From contig JAAUZH010000004.1 of NCBI GenBank assembly GCA_014804675.1, positions 1 to 64,000 on the forward strand: 64,000 nucleotides of DNA, given 5' to 3'. Of this stretch, positions 31,389 through 40,341 are shown one piece after another. A program made the position numbers and the translations under genes. This DNA is from Lachnospiraceae bacterium (GTDB taxonomy: Bacteria > Bacillota > Clostridia > Lachnospirales > Lachnospiraceae). The stretch's first letter is position 1. Each line of letters opens with the position of its first letter. Under the pieces are notes generated by a model that saw only the letters and a list, made by a program, of their open reading frames with translations, did not search any database and was not told the DNA's origin.

Positions 31389-33010
31389 TTCGAATAAATC
31401 AATTAAAGGTTCCTTTGGATTATACAAAGGAAGAAATAGAAAAAAAACTGAATAAAAAGTTATTTTTAAAGCCGGGACAATTACTGGATGCAACGATTAT
31501 CAGGGAATCTCTGGATGCAAGGAAAAAGCCGGATTTGTACTATAATCTGGTAGTGGATATCCGGGTAGAGCATGAGGAGTCCGTTTTTGCCCTTTGCAAA
31601 AAGAAAAAACAAAAGGATATTATCCGGATTCCCCATGAGACTTATACATTTCCAGCAGGAGGAACTGTGCAAATGAAATATCCTCCCGTAATCGTAGGCA
31701 CAGGACCAGCCGGATTGTTTTGCGGATATTATTTGGCAAAGGCTGGTTACAGACCGATTATAATTGAGCAGGGAGAGCCGGTGGAAAGACGTGCAAAAGC
31801 GGTAGAAGATTTTTGGGAAAAGGGAATATTGAATCCCTATTCCAATGTGCAGTTTGGAGAAGGAGGAGCAGGAACCTTTTCTGACGGGAAATTAAATACC
31901 TCTATTAAGGATAAGGCCCATAGAAGCCGGGAAATCCTAAAGGTTTTTGTGGAAATGGGAGCCGACCCGGAAATCTTATATAAGCAGAAGCCTCATGTAG
32001 GGACAGATGTTTTAAGGGAAATTGTGAAGAATATCCGTACCGCCATTTTATCCTACGGAGGACAGGTGCGGTTTTGCACAAGGCTGGAAGGGCTTGTGCT
32101 GAAAGGGCAGCAATTAACAGGAATCCGGATACGCAGTTTGGAGGAAGCGGATAAAAAAGAGGAGATTTTGCCATGTGAGCAGCTGGTGCTTGCAATCGGC
32201 CATAGCTCCAGGGAGACTTTTTCCATGCTTCATGACAGTCATGTGCCTATGGAAGCCAAGTCTTTTGCTGTTGGATTTCGTGTGGAGCACCCTCAGTCAA
32301 TCATAAACGAGAGTCAGTTAGCAAAAGCTGATTTACGGGGAACCGGAATCAAGGCTGCTGATTATAAGCTGACTGCAGCTACGTCTAAGGGACGGGGGGT
32401 TTATTCCTTTTGCATGTGTCCGGGAGGCTATGTGATCAATGCCTCTTCGGAAGAAGGCGGCTTAACGGTAAACGGCATGAGCTACCGCAGCCGGAACGGA
32501 AAAAATGCCAACAGCGCCATTATCGTGTCGGTGACTCCTGCTGATTTTCCAGATGACACACCCCTTGGAGGAGTGGAATTTCAAAGAAGACTGGAAAAGA
32601 AAGCATATGAGCTTGGAAAGGGGAAGATTCCCCTGCAGCTTTACGGGGATTTTAAAGCCCACAGGATAACGGAACAATTAGGAGATATCCTGCCGGAAGT
32701 AAAAGGAGCGTATTCCTTTGCAAATGTAAGGGATATTCTGCCGGAAGAGCTGAATCTTGCTTTTATGGAAGGAATGGAAGCTTTTCAGAAAAAGATTCCG
32801 GGCTTTTCTAAAGAGGATGTTCCCATTTTGGGCATAGAGGCAAGAACTTCTTCGCCCCTTCGTATTTTACGGAATGCAGAGCTTGAGTCCGACATAAAAG
32901 GAATCTACCCCTGCGGAGAGGGAGCAGGCTATGCTGGAGGAATCACCTCCGCGGCCATTGACGGGCTGAAGGTGGCGGAAGCCATTGTCAGCAAATATGA
33001 ACCGTTTTGA
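31385..33010 (+). CDS. FAD-dependent oxidoreductase (COG2509 type)
   Basis: 541 residues. A distinct N-terminal domain (about 1-95, RINQLKVPLDYTKEEIEKKL) precedes VIVGTGPAGLFCGYYLA, a Rossmann motif (about 101-117), then EGGAGTFSDGKLNT and the C-terminal PCGEGAGYAGGITSAAIDG FAD loop. This is the uncharacterised FAD-dependent dehydrogenase family often annotated from COG2509. Substrate unknown. It is translationally coupled to the preceding flavoprotein (ATGA overlap), suggesting a shared redox task. Confidence 0.88.
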   Translation: MIRINQLKVPLDYTKEEIEKKLNKKLFLKPGQLLDATIIRESLDARKKPDLYYNLVVDIRVEHEESVFALCKKKKQKDIIRIPHETYTFPAGGTVQMKYPPVIVGTGPAGLFCGYYLAKAGYRPIIIEQGEPVERRAKAVEDFWEKGILNPYSNVQFGEGGAGTFSDGKLNTSIKDKAHRSREILKVFVEMGADPEILYKQKPHVGTDVLREIVKNIRTAILSYGGQVRFCTRLEGLVLKGQQLTGIRIRSLEEADKKEEILPCEQLVLAIGHSSRETFSMLHDSHVPMEAKSFAVGFRVEHPQSIINESQLAKADLRGTGIKAADYKLTAATSKGRGVYSFCMCPGGYVINASSEEGGLTVNGMSYRSRNGKNANSAIIVSVTPADFPDDTPLGGVEFQRRLEKKAYELGKGKIPLQLYGDFKAHRITEQLGDILPEVKGAYSFANVRDILPEELNLAFMEGMEAFQKKIPGFSKEDVPILGIEARTSSPLRILRNAELESDIKGIYPCGEGAGYAGGITSAAIDGLKVAEAIVSKYEPF

Positions 33011-33074
33011 GCCGTAGGAAGCGTTAAGATTTGTTTACATACTTATTATGGAAAGGCAGCAAGGAGGAACCGTT

Positions 33075-33950
33075 GTGAATATCAGAGATACGTTAAAGGA
33101 TAAAAATAGAATCGTGATTAAAATAGGCTCTTCATCCCTGACCCATAAGGAAACCGGAGGTCTTGATTATGTAAAGCTGGAAGTGCTTGTAAGGGAGATT
33201 TCCAATTTGCGCAATCAGGGAAAAGATGTTATTTTAGTATCGTCAGGCGCCATTGCAGTAGGGAAGAGAGCCATACGGCTGACCGATACTACAGGCCATA
33301 AGCCCTTGGCAGTCAAACAGGCATGTGCGGCAATCGGACAGGCAAAGCTTATGATGGTTTATCAAAAGCTGTTTGCAGAGTACAACCAGACCATGGCTCA
33401 GATTTTGTTGACGAAAAATACCATATTGGACAATCTGAACCGTTATAATGCCCAGAATACTTTTTCAGAGCTGTTAAAGCTGGGAGTGATTCCGGTTGTT
33501 AATGAAAATGATACGATTGCAACCTATGAAATTCAAGTAGATGACAATGATGTGCTGATTGGGGACAATGATACGTTATCGGCCATTATCACAGCATTAG
33601 TGGATGCGGATTTGCTTCTCTTGCTTTCGGATATTGACGGGCTTTATACGGATGATCCCAGGAAAAATCCCGATGCCCGGTTTATTGAAGAGGTGGAGGA
33701 GTTGACGGAAGAATATATCCGTATGGGAAAGGCATCTACCGGAAGCAATGTAGGCACCGGAGGCATGAATACCAAAATGACTGCAGCCCAGATTGCTACC
33801 TATTCAGGGGCGGATATGGTAATTGCCAATAGCCGGGATATCAGCATCATACATAGGATTATGGACGGCAAAAATGTGGGGACCATATTTCGGGCAAATA
33901 AGAATGAAGATTTCGATTTACAGGATTTTGTGGAAAAACTGCACCAATAA
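33075..33950 (+). CDS. proB: Glutamate 5-kinase
   Basis: 291 residues from GTG 33075, with AGGAGG at 33061-33066; ATG 33048 would put the ribosome site inside the gene. Amino-acid kinase motifs: VIKIGSSSLTHK, LVSSGAIAVGKRA, VVNENDTIA and GTGGMNTKMTAAQIA. It phosphorylates glutamate, the first step of proline synthesis. It lacks the C-terminal PUA domain of long ProB forms, as in many Clostridia. proA lies 0.9 kb downstream in the same run. Confidence 0.95.
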   Translation: MNIRDTLKDKNRIVIKIGSSSLTHKETGGLDYVKLEVLVREISNLRNQGKDVILVSSGAIAVGKRAIRLTDTTGHKPLAVKQACAAIGQAKLMMVYQKLFAEYNQTMAQILLTKNTILDNLNRYNAQNTFSELLKLGVIPVVNENDTIATYEIQVDDNDVLIGDNDTLSAIITALVDADLLLLLSDIDGLYTDDPRKNPDARFIEEVEELTEEYIRMGKASTGSNVGTGGMNTKMTAAQIATYSGADMVIANSRDISIIHRIMDGKNVGTIFRANKNEDFDLQDFVEKLHQ

Positions 33951-33965
33951 AGGAAAGGAAACAGC

Positions 33966-34196
33966 ATGAATCAGGAAAGCATCCAGCGTATCAATGAATT
34001 ATATAGAAAGTCTAAAGCGGAAGGCCTGACGGAGGAGGAAAGAAAGGAACAGGCGCTGTTAAGAGAAGAATATATCGCCAATGTGCGTGCGAATTTAAGA
34101 GGACAATTGAACAATATTTCCATCCAAAATGCAGATGGGACGATTACGGACTTAGGAGAAAAATACGGAAAAAAGAATCTGCATAAAGAAAGTTAA
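33966..34196 (+). CDS. UPF0291/DUF896 family small protein
   Basis: 76 residues, with AAAGGAAA upstream. It starts RINELYRKSKAEGLTEEERKEQ, with NVRANLRGQLNNI, an exact match to the UPF0291 pattern (B. subtilis YnzC/YneH type) of short helical proteins. YnzC is linked to the SOS regulon in Bacillus, but the function is unknown. Embedded between proB and the 5-FCL gene with 15- and 24-bp gaps. Confidence 0.9.
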   Translation: MNQESIQRINELYRKSKAEGLTEEERKEQALLREEYIANVRANLRGQLNNISIQNADGTITDLGEKYGKKNLHKES

Positions 34197-34220
34197 AAGG
34201 GAAAAGGCAGGTATCCAAAT

Positions 34221-34799
34221 ATGCAGGAAGAAAAAAGGCTTCTTAGGAAAAGCATACTGAAAAAACGGGAAGAAATGTCTTTGGAAGAGCAGCTTACCTA
34301 TAGCCATGACATTATGGAAAAAGCAGTGTCCCATTTTGAGTTTTTGCAGGCAGAGGAAATACTGATTTATGTAAACTCCCAAAGTGAAGTGAATACGAAA
34401 GGGATTATAGAATACGCCTTCCTTCTGGGCAAGGCAGTATATTGTCCGAAGGTTCTTTCAGAGGGAGAAATGGAGTTTTTCAGAATTTCCTCCATGAAAG
34501 ATTTAGCAAAAGGCTATAAAGGGATTTTAGAGCCGGAAGCAGCGCCAAATGAGCAATGGAAGCCTGCCGGGAAAAAAACTCTGCTTTTTTTGCCGGGAGC
34601 GGTTTTTGACAGGCAGGGACATAGAATCGGCTATGGAAAAGGATTTTATGACCGCTTTTTAGAAAGGATGCGGGACTGTCTGGAAGCAAAAGCTGCACTG
34701 GCCTATGGAATGCAGGTAAAAGAAACCATTCCCTTTGAAGCCCATGATCAGCGTGCGGATATGATCATTACGGAAAAAGAAATCATAGATTGTTTGTAG
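34221..34799 (+). CDS. 5-Formyltetrahydrofolate cyclo-ligase
   Basis: 192 residues. An N-terminal basic helix (KRLLRKSILKKREEMS) with the KxxLRK ATP-contact motif, a middle YVNSQSEVNTKGI, and the C-terminal signature GYGKGFYDRFLERM are the family hallmarks. It converts 5-formyl-THF to 5,10-methenyl-THF using ATP, returning a storage folate to the active pool, which fits the nearby metF. The protein is cytoplasmic, of normal length. Confidence 0.93.
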   Translation: MQEEKRLLRKSILKKREEMSLEEQLTYSHDIMEKAVSHFEFLQAEEILIYVNSQSEVNTKGIIEYAFLLGKAVYCPKVLSEGEMEFFRISSMKDLAKGYKGILEPEAAPNEQWKPAGKKTLLFLPGAVFDRQGHRIGYGKGFYDRFLERMRDCLEAKAALAYGMQVKETIPFEAHDQRADMIITEKEIIDCL

Positions 34800-34846
34800 A
34801 ATAAACATGGACAGGGGAAACAGAACGAAGCAGGAAAGGAGAAAAA

Positions 34847-36094
34847 ATGGTAAATTTAGAAAAAATGGGGCAAAATGCGGTAAATGCAAAGTATCAGCTT
34901 CAGATGCTTACTACAGAAGCAAAAAATGCGGCTTTAAGGCTGACGGCAGAGAAGCTCCTTAAAAAAAAGGATGAGATTATAAAGGAAAATGAACGGGATA
35001 TCCGGGCAGGAGAGGAAAAAGGCATGCATCCCGGCCTTTTAGACCGGCTGAAGCTGACGGAAGACCGGATTCAGGCAATGGCAGAGGGAATCTTGCAGAT
35101 CGTAGAGCTTCCGGATCCGATTGGAGAAGTGATGGAACGGTTTCAAAGACCAAATGGGCTGAATATGGAAAAACGAAGAGTGCCTCTTGGCGTCATTGGC
35201 ATTATTTATGAATCCAGGCCAAATGTGACGGCAGATGCCTTTGGACTTTGCTTTAAGGCAGGAAATGCAGTGATTTTAAAGGGAGGCTCCGATGCCATTC
35301 ATTCCAACATTGCCATTGCAAATGCTTTGCGGGAAGGCCTGACGGAGGCTGGAATTACGGCAGATGCCATTCAGCTTATTGAAGATACGGACAGAGAAGT
35401 CACAAAGGCATTCATGGGATTAAAGGAATATGTAGATGTATTGATACCAAGGGGAAGCGCAGGATTGATTCGTACTGTTACGGAAAACAGTACTATTCCT
35501 GTGATCGAAACCGGAACAGGCAACTGTCATATTTATGTGGATGAATCCGCAGATCTTGCCATGGCTGCCGCAATCCTGAAAAATGCAAAGATCCAGCGGA
35601 TTGGTGTCTGCAATGCCTGTGAATCCTTAGTGGTACATAAAAATGTGGCAGAACGCTTTCTGCCTATGGCAAAGGAAGCCTTATCCGAATCCAGAGTGGA
35701 AATCAGAGGAGATGAAAAGACCCTTTCCATTCTCCCGGACTGTACTAAGGCAGTGGAAGCGGATTTTGGAACGGAATATCTGGATTATATTCTTTCCTGC
35801 AAAATCGTGGACAGCGTGGAGGAAGCAATTGCCCACATCAACAAGTATAATACAAAACATTCGGAAGCAATTATTACGGAAAATAAAGAAAATGCGGAAA
35901 TATTTCTCCAGATGGTAGATGCTGCCTGTGTATATGTCAATGCTTCCACCCGTTATACCGATGGCTTTGAATTCGGCTTTGGTGCGGAAATCGGTATCAG
36001 CACCCAGATGCTCCATGCAAGAGGACCTATGGGATTGAAGGAGCTGACCTCATACAAATATGCCATTCGAGGGAACGGGCAGGTAAGACCTTAG
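34847..36094 (+). CDS. proA: Gamma-glutamyl phosphate reductase
   Basis: 415 residues, with AAAGGAGA upstream. Aldehyde dehydrogenase superfamily: [33 protein letters not shown], the Rossmann-binding stretch, the active-site Cys in [14 protein letters not shown] (about 250) and the closing [11 protein letters not shown] and [14 protein letters not shown]. It reduces glutamyl-5-phosphate to the semialdehyde in proline synthesis, partnering ProB. Length is normal. Confidence 0.96.
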   Translation: MVNLEKMGQNAVNAKYQLQMLTTEAKNAALRLTAEKLLKKKDEIIKENERDIRAGEEKGMHPGLLDRLKLTEDRIQAMAEGILQIVELPDPIGEVMERFQRPNGLNMEKRRVPLGVIGIIYESRPNVTADAFGLCFKAGNAVILKGGSDAIHSNIAIANALREGLTEAGITADAIQLIEDTDREVTKAFMGLKEYVDVLIPRGSAGLIRTVTENSTIPVIETGTGNCHIYVDESADLAMAAAILKNAKIQRIGVCNACESLVVHKNVAERFLPMAKEALSESRVEIRGDEKTLSILPDCTKAVEADFGTEYLDYILSCKIVDSVEEAIAHINKYNTKHSEAIITENKENAEIFLQMVDAACVYVNASTRYTDGFEFGFGAEIGISTQMLHARGPMGLKELTSYKYAIRGNGQVRP

Positions 36095-36133
36095 GAGCGA
36101 AGAAAAGCAAATACAGAAAGTTGGGAAATAAAA

Positions 36134-36994
36134 ATGAAGATTTCAGAAATATACAGCAAAAACAAGAGGAGCCTGTCCTTTGAGATTTTTCCGCCTAAAA
36201 AGGACAGCGAGCTTAAAAATATTGATGAGACATTAAAAGTACTATGTGAGTTAAAGCCTGATTTTATCAGCGTTACATTTGGGGCAGGAGGCAGCTCCAA
36301 CTGCAACCGCACCATAGAGCTTGCAAAAAAAATCAAATATGAGTATCAGGTGGAACCGGTAGTACACCTGACCTGTCTTAGCTATGACAAAGCGGAAATA
36401 GATGAATTTTCAAAGGTTTTAACAGAGGAAGGCATTCAAAATGTGCTTGCTCTCAGAGGGGATAAAAATCCCAACATTCAGGAAAAGGAAGATTTTAAAC
36501 ATGCTTCTGATTTGATGGAATATCTGAGGCAGAAAGGAAATTTCTGCATGGCGGGAGCATGCTATCCGGAATGTCATCCTGAATCGGAAAACAGAGTCAG
36601 TGAAATCAGACATTTAAAGAAAAAAGTGGATGCGGGAGCACAAGTGCTATTGTCCCAGTTGTTTTTTGACAATGAGTACTTTTTCCGTTTTGTGGAAGAC
36701 TGCAGGATTGGCGGCATCGATGTGCCAATCATTCCGGGAATCATGCCGGTAATCAACGCAGCCCAGATAAAAAGAATGGTAACCATGTGTGGAGCTTCTT
36801 TTCCGGCACGCTTTCAAAAAATCATTCATAAGTTTGAAGATAACAAAGAAGCCCTTTTCGATGCGGGAATGTCCTATGCCCTGAGTCAGATCATAGATTT
36901 ATTAGTCAATGACATTGATGGAATTCATTTATACACTATGAATAACCCGGTTGTGGCAAGGAAAATATGTGAGGGGATACGGAATATTATATAG
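36134..36994 (+). CDS. metF: 5,10-Methylenetetrahydrofolate reductase
   Basis: 286 residues, with weak GGGAAA upstream. MetF motifs: SFEIFPPKK at the start, FISVTFGAGGSS, LTCLSYDKAEI, NVLALRGDKN and FDNEYFFRF. FAD-dependent TIM barrel that makes 5-methyl-THF for methionine synthesis or, in acetogens, the methyl branch. A terminator follows 32 bp later. It ends the proB-to-metF run. Confidence 0.95.
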   Translation: MKISEIYSKNKRSLSFEIFPPKKDSELKNIDETLKVLCELKPDFISVTFGAGGSSNCNRTIELAKKIKYEYQVEPVVHLTCLSYDKAEIDEFSKVLTEEGIQNVLALRGDKNPNIQEKEDFKHASDLMEYLRQKGNFCMAGACYPECHPESENRVSEIRHLKKKVDAGAQVLLSQLFFDNEYFFRFVEDCRIGGIDVPIIPGIMPVINAAQIKRMVTMCGASFPARFQKIIHKFEDNKEALFDAGMSYALSQIIDLLVNDIDGIHLYTMNNPVVARKICEGIRNII

Positions 36995-37025
36995 ATATTT
37001 GTTGCATAGTACGAAAAGTAATATA

Positions 37026-37072
37026 GGAATGTATCAAAATGGAGCAGTCTAAAATAGATACATTCCTTTTTA
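37026..37072 (+). terminator. Terminator of metF
   Basis: GGAATGTATC and GATACATTCC form a perfect 10-bp stem with a 21-nt loop, followed by TTTTTAT. Confidence 0.85.
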
Positions 37073-37101
37073 TATTGTGTGCTTTCGTAAAAAATTTCAC
37101 A

Positions 37102-37130
37102 TTGACGATTAGTATCATATATAGTATTAT
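37102..37130 (+). promoter_or_regulatory. Promoter of hicA
   Basis: TTGACG (37102-37107), a 17-bp spacer and TATTAT (37125-37130), 21 bp before the hicA start. Confidence 0.6.
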
Positions 37131-37151
37131 ATTTGTGAGAGGTGATAAAAT

Positions 37152-37379
37152 TTGCCAAGTGCAGAAAAAATAATAGAAAAAATGAAGTGTCAACCAAATG
37201 GAATTAGACCGGAAGAGGCAGAAAAAGTATTAAAAGCATATGGCTATGAGCCGGTAAGACAAAAAGGAAGCCATAAGCATTATTTAAACAGCGAAACAGG
37301 AGACTTAACTACAATAAAGCAGGAAAATCCTCTAAAAAAAGCATACATAGTAGATATTTTAAATCGAATAGGGGAATAA
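37152..37379 (+). CDS. hicA: HicA-type mRNA interferase toxin
   Basis: 75 residues from TTG 37152, with GAGGTG 9 bp upstream. The dsRBD-like fold is signalled by VLKAYGYEPVRQKGSHKHYL, with the catalytic His in GSHKHY, and ITxxxxxNPLKK-like IKQENPLKKAYIVDIL. HicA toxins cleave mRNA independently of translation and are held by HicB. It has its own promoter. The antitoxin gene is unusually far away (137 bp). Confidence 0.85.
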   Translation: MPSAEKIIEKMKCQPNGIRPEEAEKVLKAYGYEPVRQKGSHKHYLNSETGDLTTIKQENPLKKAYIVDILNRIGE

Positions 37380-37516
37380 GTATATTGTAAATGAATAGTT
37401 ATATAAAAGGATGGTCCGATTAAGGACACATAGTAAATATAGAGCAAACAGGAGTGTAATAAAGTAGAATTTAAGAGAATACAGGTTTTACTTTAATTTG
37501 AAAGAGGGAAAAAGAT
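37380..37516. other. hicA-hicB spacer
   Basis: 137 bp with no gene. It contains a small GTCC/GGAC dyad (about 37415-37430) and an imperfect TAAAGTA...TTACTTTA dyad (about 37461-37496) that could be a HicB operator. Confidence 0.3.
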
Positions 37517-37861
37517 ATGAAAGCAGGAGAATATTTGAAATTACCCTATACAAAGGTGATTCGGGAATTAAATGATGAAAGTGGGCATTATTTTTATGGC
37601 GCAATTTTGGAATTAGATGGATGTCAAAGTACCGGAGAAACTATTGAAGAATTAAATGAAAATTTGAATGAAGCAATGTTGGGATATTTTGAGGTGAAAA
37701 TTGAAAATAATTTACCAATTCCAGTTCCAGAACGTGCAGAAGATTACAGTGGAAAATTTGTGGTTAGAATACCAAAGACTTTGCATAAGAGGCTTGCCAT
37801 GGAAGCGAAAAATGAAGGAGTAAGTTTAAATCAATATGCTGTCTATAAACTGGCAAGGTAG
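37517..37861 (+). CDS. hicB: HicB-type antitoxin
   Basis: 114 residues, with AGAGGG upstream. An N-terminal partially degraded RNase H fold (GHYFYGAILELDGCQSTGETIEELNENL) is followed by a C-terminal ribbon-helix-helix (about 83-114, KFVVRIPKTLHKRLAMEAKNEG, NQYAVYKL), the DNA-binding part by which HicB represses its operon. The RHH type of HicB is well known. A separate start for hicB in the 137-bp gap is likely but no promoter is convincing. Confidence 0.85.
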   Translation: MKAGEYLKLPYTKVIRELNDESGHYFYGAILELDGCQSTGETIEELNENLNEAMLGYFEVKIENNLPIPVPERAEDYSGKFVVRIPKTLHKRLAMEAKNEGVSLNQYAVYKLAR

Positions 37862-37871
37862 GAATTCATAA

Positions 37872-37908
37872 AGGGGAGTAGAAAAATTCTATTCCTCTTT
37901 TCTTGTTT
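37872..37908 (+). terminator. Terminator of hicB
   Basis: AGGGGAGTAGAA pairs with TTCTATTCCTCT (G-T pairs) across a 3-nt loop, followed by TTTCTTGTTTTT. It starts 10 bp after the stop. Confidence 0.75.
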
Positions 37909-38152
37909 TTAGACATTTTCTGAGAGAATCTAAATGACAATTTGGAGGTTTTGTAGTAAAATCAATTTTGAAAATTGTGTAAGAAGGTTGTCTGATGATT
38001 GATAACAAAAAAGAATAAGAGCTGGATGAGCTTCACCAACGTACTATATGGTGCTTGTTCATGTGAGAGAGTGTGATGAAATATATGCCAAGATGAAAGT
38101 TTTTTTATCTATAATATAATGTAAAAAAAGATGCAAGAATGGAGATGGTAAG
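37909..38152. other. Intergenic region before the orphan gene
   Basis: 244 bp without a supported gene. Short frames around 37995-38090 are interrupted and may be a decayed gene. The end holds overlapping TATAAT boxes (38110-38120), with ATGAAA 16 bp upstream of the second, the likely promoter for the gene at 38153. Confidence 0.4.
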
Positions 38153-38569
38153 ATGAATGAAGTAAAGAAATTGTCTTTAGGTGGATGGATTTTTTATTTA
38201 AGTGAAAAGAAAGAGTGTTTAGATAAACATAAATGCGGAAAGTGGATGCATTTCTTTAATAACGAGAAATTTGCTGCACATATATGTGAAGAAGCAGTGG
38301 CAAAGGGCATCTGCGTAGAATCGAAACATACAGATGCGGAGGAAGGGGTATGTTGTTTTTATCTGAATTGTGATGATATGGAAGGACATAAAAGAGCGAT
38401 AGGATATTTTATTGAAAATGGCCTGATAAGGAAAACGAAGACAGGAAAACTTTATAATATTTCCTTTAAATTGGATGATCAAACAAGGGCAGGGGAGTAT
38501 GGGCCCGACTTTTATTCAGAAATTAAATTAGATCAATTTGTGGATTTACATACAGGGGAGTTTATTTAG
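38153..38569 (+). CDS. Uncharacterised Cys-rich small protein
   Basis: 138 residues, with GGAGATGG upstream and its own TATAAT promoter. No family is recognised. Visible features: LGGWIFYLSEKKECLDKHKCGKWMHFF at the start, paired Cys (KECLDKHKC, EGVCCFYLNCDD), a helix GHKRAIGYFIENGLIRKT, then an acidic tail with YSEIKLDQFVDL. No signal peptide or membrane helix, so cytoplasmic. Its position right after a toxin-antitoxin pair hints at an accessory or defence gene, but this is only context. Confidence 0.5.
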   Translation: MNEVKKLSLGGWIFYLSEKKECLDKHKCGKWMHFFNNEKFAAHICEEAVAKGICVESKHTDAEEGVCCFYLNCDDMEGHKRAIGYFIENGLIRKTKTGKLYNISFKLDDQTRAGEYGPDFYSEIKLDQFVDLHTGEFI

Positions 38570-38610
38570 ACGGTATATTTTATGAGAGATGAAATCCGTT
38601 TTGTGATTCC

Positions 38611-38639
38611 TTGCTAAAAAATATCATATAAGTTATAAT
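38611..38639 (+). promoter_or_regulatory. Promoter of miaB
   Basis: TTGCTA (38611-38616), a 17-bp spacer and TATAAT (38634-38639). Transcription would begin near 38646, leaving a leader of about 130 nt. Confidence 0.6.
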
Positions 38640-38718
38640 AAGCAACAGCAACTTTACATAAAACCCAGTAAGTAACGAACGGTCATTTCATACCATGCAA
38701 TGGTATTTAAGAGAAACA

Positions 38719-38771
38719 GGGGCTGTAATACAATACATTTGTATGGCGGCTCCTTTGTGCGGAAAAGGAGC
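38719..38771 (+). promoter_or_regulatory. miaB leader with two mutually exclusive hairpins
   Basis: Hairpin 1: GGGGCTG (38719-38725) with CGGCTCC (38747-38753), extended inside by ATACAA/TTTGTAT. Hairpin 2: GCTCCTTT (38749-38756) with AAAGGAGC (38764-38771). They share 38749-38753, so only one can form. Hairpin 2 locks the ribosome site AAGGAG (38765-38770) of miaB (ATG 38777); hairpin 1 would free it. The layout is that of a translational switch. The ligand or signal is unknown. Confidence 0.55.
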
Positions 38772-38776
38772 AGAAG

Positions 38777-40222
38777 ATGTCACAAAACATAGAACTTGAA
38801 AAATTTGACAAAATGGAAGAAGCACCAAACAGCGAACCGGACAGACAGTACTATTTTATTGCAAAAGCAAAGAAGCTTACCGAGGAGCTTGAAAAACAGC
38901 TGCAACGAAAGCCTACCTATTGCGTGACGACCTTTGGCTGTCAGATGAATGCAAGGGACTCGGAGAAGCTGACAGGTATTTTAGAGCTTGCAGGCTATGA
39001 AGCAGCAGAAGAAGAGACGGCGGATTTTGTGATTTACAATACCTGTACCGTAAGGGATAATGCCAATCAAAGAGTATACGGAAGACTGGGCAATTTAAAT
39101 AGTATGAAAAAGAAAAATCCCCATAAAAAAATAGCTCTTTGCGGCTGTATGATGCAGGAGCCATCCGTCATAGAGAAAATACAAAAAAGTTATTCTTTTG
39201 TGGATTTGATTTTCGGAACCCATAACATATACAAATTTCCGGAGCTTTTGGTGACAATGCTTACACAAGAAGACATGATCATTGACATCTGGAAGGATAC
39301 GGACCGGATTGTGGAGGATTTGCCGGTAGAACGGAAATATGCTTTTAAATCCGGCATCAATATTATGTTTGGCTGCAATAATTTTTGCAGCTATTGTATC
39401 GTGCCTTATGTAAGGGGCAGGGAGAGAAGCCGTAATCCAAAAGATATTGTAAGGGAAATTGAAGGGCTTGTGTCAGAAGGGGTTGTGGAGATCATGCTGC
39501 TTGGACAGAATGTAAATTCCTATGGCAAAAATTTAGAAGAGCCTATGACTTTTGCAGAATTGTTAAGAGAGATTGAAAAGATTGAAGGACTGAAACGCAT
39601 CCGGTTTATGACATCCCATCCAAAGGACTTGTCGGATGAGCTGATACAGGTCATGAAGGAATCCAAAAAAATATGCCGTCATCTTCATCTTCCCCTGCAA
39701 TCCGGTTCCACAAAAATCTTAAAAGCAATGAACCGGGTATATACGAAGGAAAGCTATCTGGAGCTTGCCGACAAATTAAGAAAGGAAATTCCTGATTTGT
39801 CCATTACCACAGACATTATTGTAGGATTTCCCGGAGAAACAAGGGAAGATGTAGATGAGACCATTGATGTGGTAAGAAAGGTGCAGTACGATAATGCTTT
39901 TACCTTTATTTATTCCAAAAGAACGGGAACCCCTGCGGCGGCAATGGAAAATCAAGTATCGGAAGAAGAGGTAAAGGAAAATTTTGACCGGCTGCTAAAG
40001 GTTGTTCAGGAAACGGCAAGAGAGCGGGTAAAACTGTTGGAGGGGCAGGCTGCAGAAGCACTGGTAGAAGAAATCAATGAGCAAGATGGGACATTTGTAA
40101 CCGGAAGGCTTTCCAACAATACACTGGTTCACTTTAAGGGAGAGGCTTCTTTGATTGGAAAGCTGGTTCCTGTCAGATTAAAAGAGTGCAAGGGGTTTTA
40201 TTATTTGGGTGAGATGATATGA
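38777..40222 (+). CDS. miaB: tRNA-2-methylthio-N6-dimethylallyladenosine synthase
   Basis: 481 residues. A Firmicute-type N-terminal extension (about 1-50), the UPF0004 domain with the three cluster Cys (TFGCQMN, NTCTVRDNA, LCGCMMQ), the radical SAM motif GCNNFCSYCIVPYVRGRERSR (CxxxCxxC, about 199-206) and the C-terminal TRAM domain (about 410-480). It adds the methylthio group to i6A37 of tRNAs that read UNN codons, the product of MiaA encoded downstream. Its ribosome site lies in a switch-like leader. Confidence 0.96.
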   Translation: MSQNIELEKFDKMEEAPNSEPDRQYYFIAKAKKLTEELEKQLQRKPTYCVTTFGCQMNARDSEKLTGILELAGYEAAEEETADFVIYNTCTVRDNANQRVYGRLGNLNSMKKKNPHKKIALCGCMMQEPSVIEKIQKSYSFVDLIFGTHNIYKFPELLVTMLTQEDMIIDIWKDTDRIVEDLPVERKYAFKSGINIMFGCNNFCSYCIVPYVRGRERSRNPKDIVREIEGLVSEGVVEIMLLGQNVNSYGKNLEEPMTFAELLREIEKIEGLKRIRFMTSHPKDLSDELIQVMKESKKICRHLHLPLQSGSTKILKAMNRVYTKESYLELADKLRKEIPDLSITTDIIVGFPGETREDVDETIDVVRKVQYDNAFTFIYSKRTGTPAAAMENQVSEEEVKENFDRLLKVVQETARERVKLLEGQAAEALVEEINEQDGTFVTGRLSNNTLVHFKGEASLIGKLVPVRLKECKGFYYLGEMI

Positions 40223-40341
40223 CATTTTATTACATATCGTGAAAAAGCCTCCCAAAAGTGCTATAATTCTTAAAGTACAAACCAAAGTGGACAATCCCCA
40301 TATGGAAATGGGAAAAGCATAAGAACAGGAGAATTATATAA

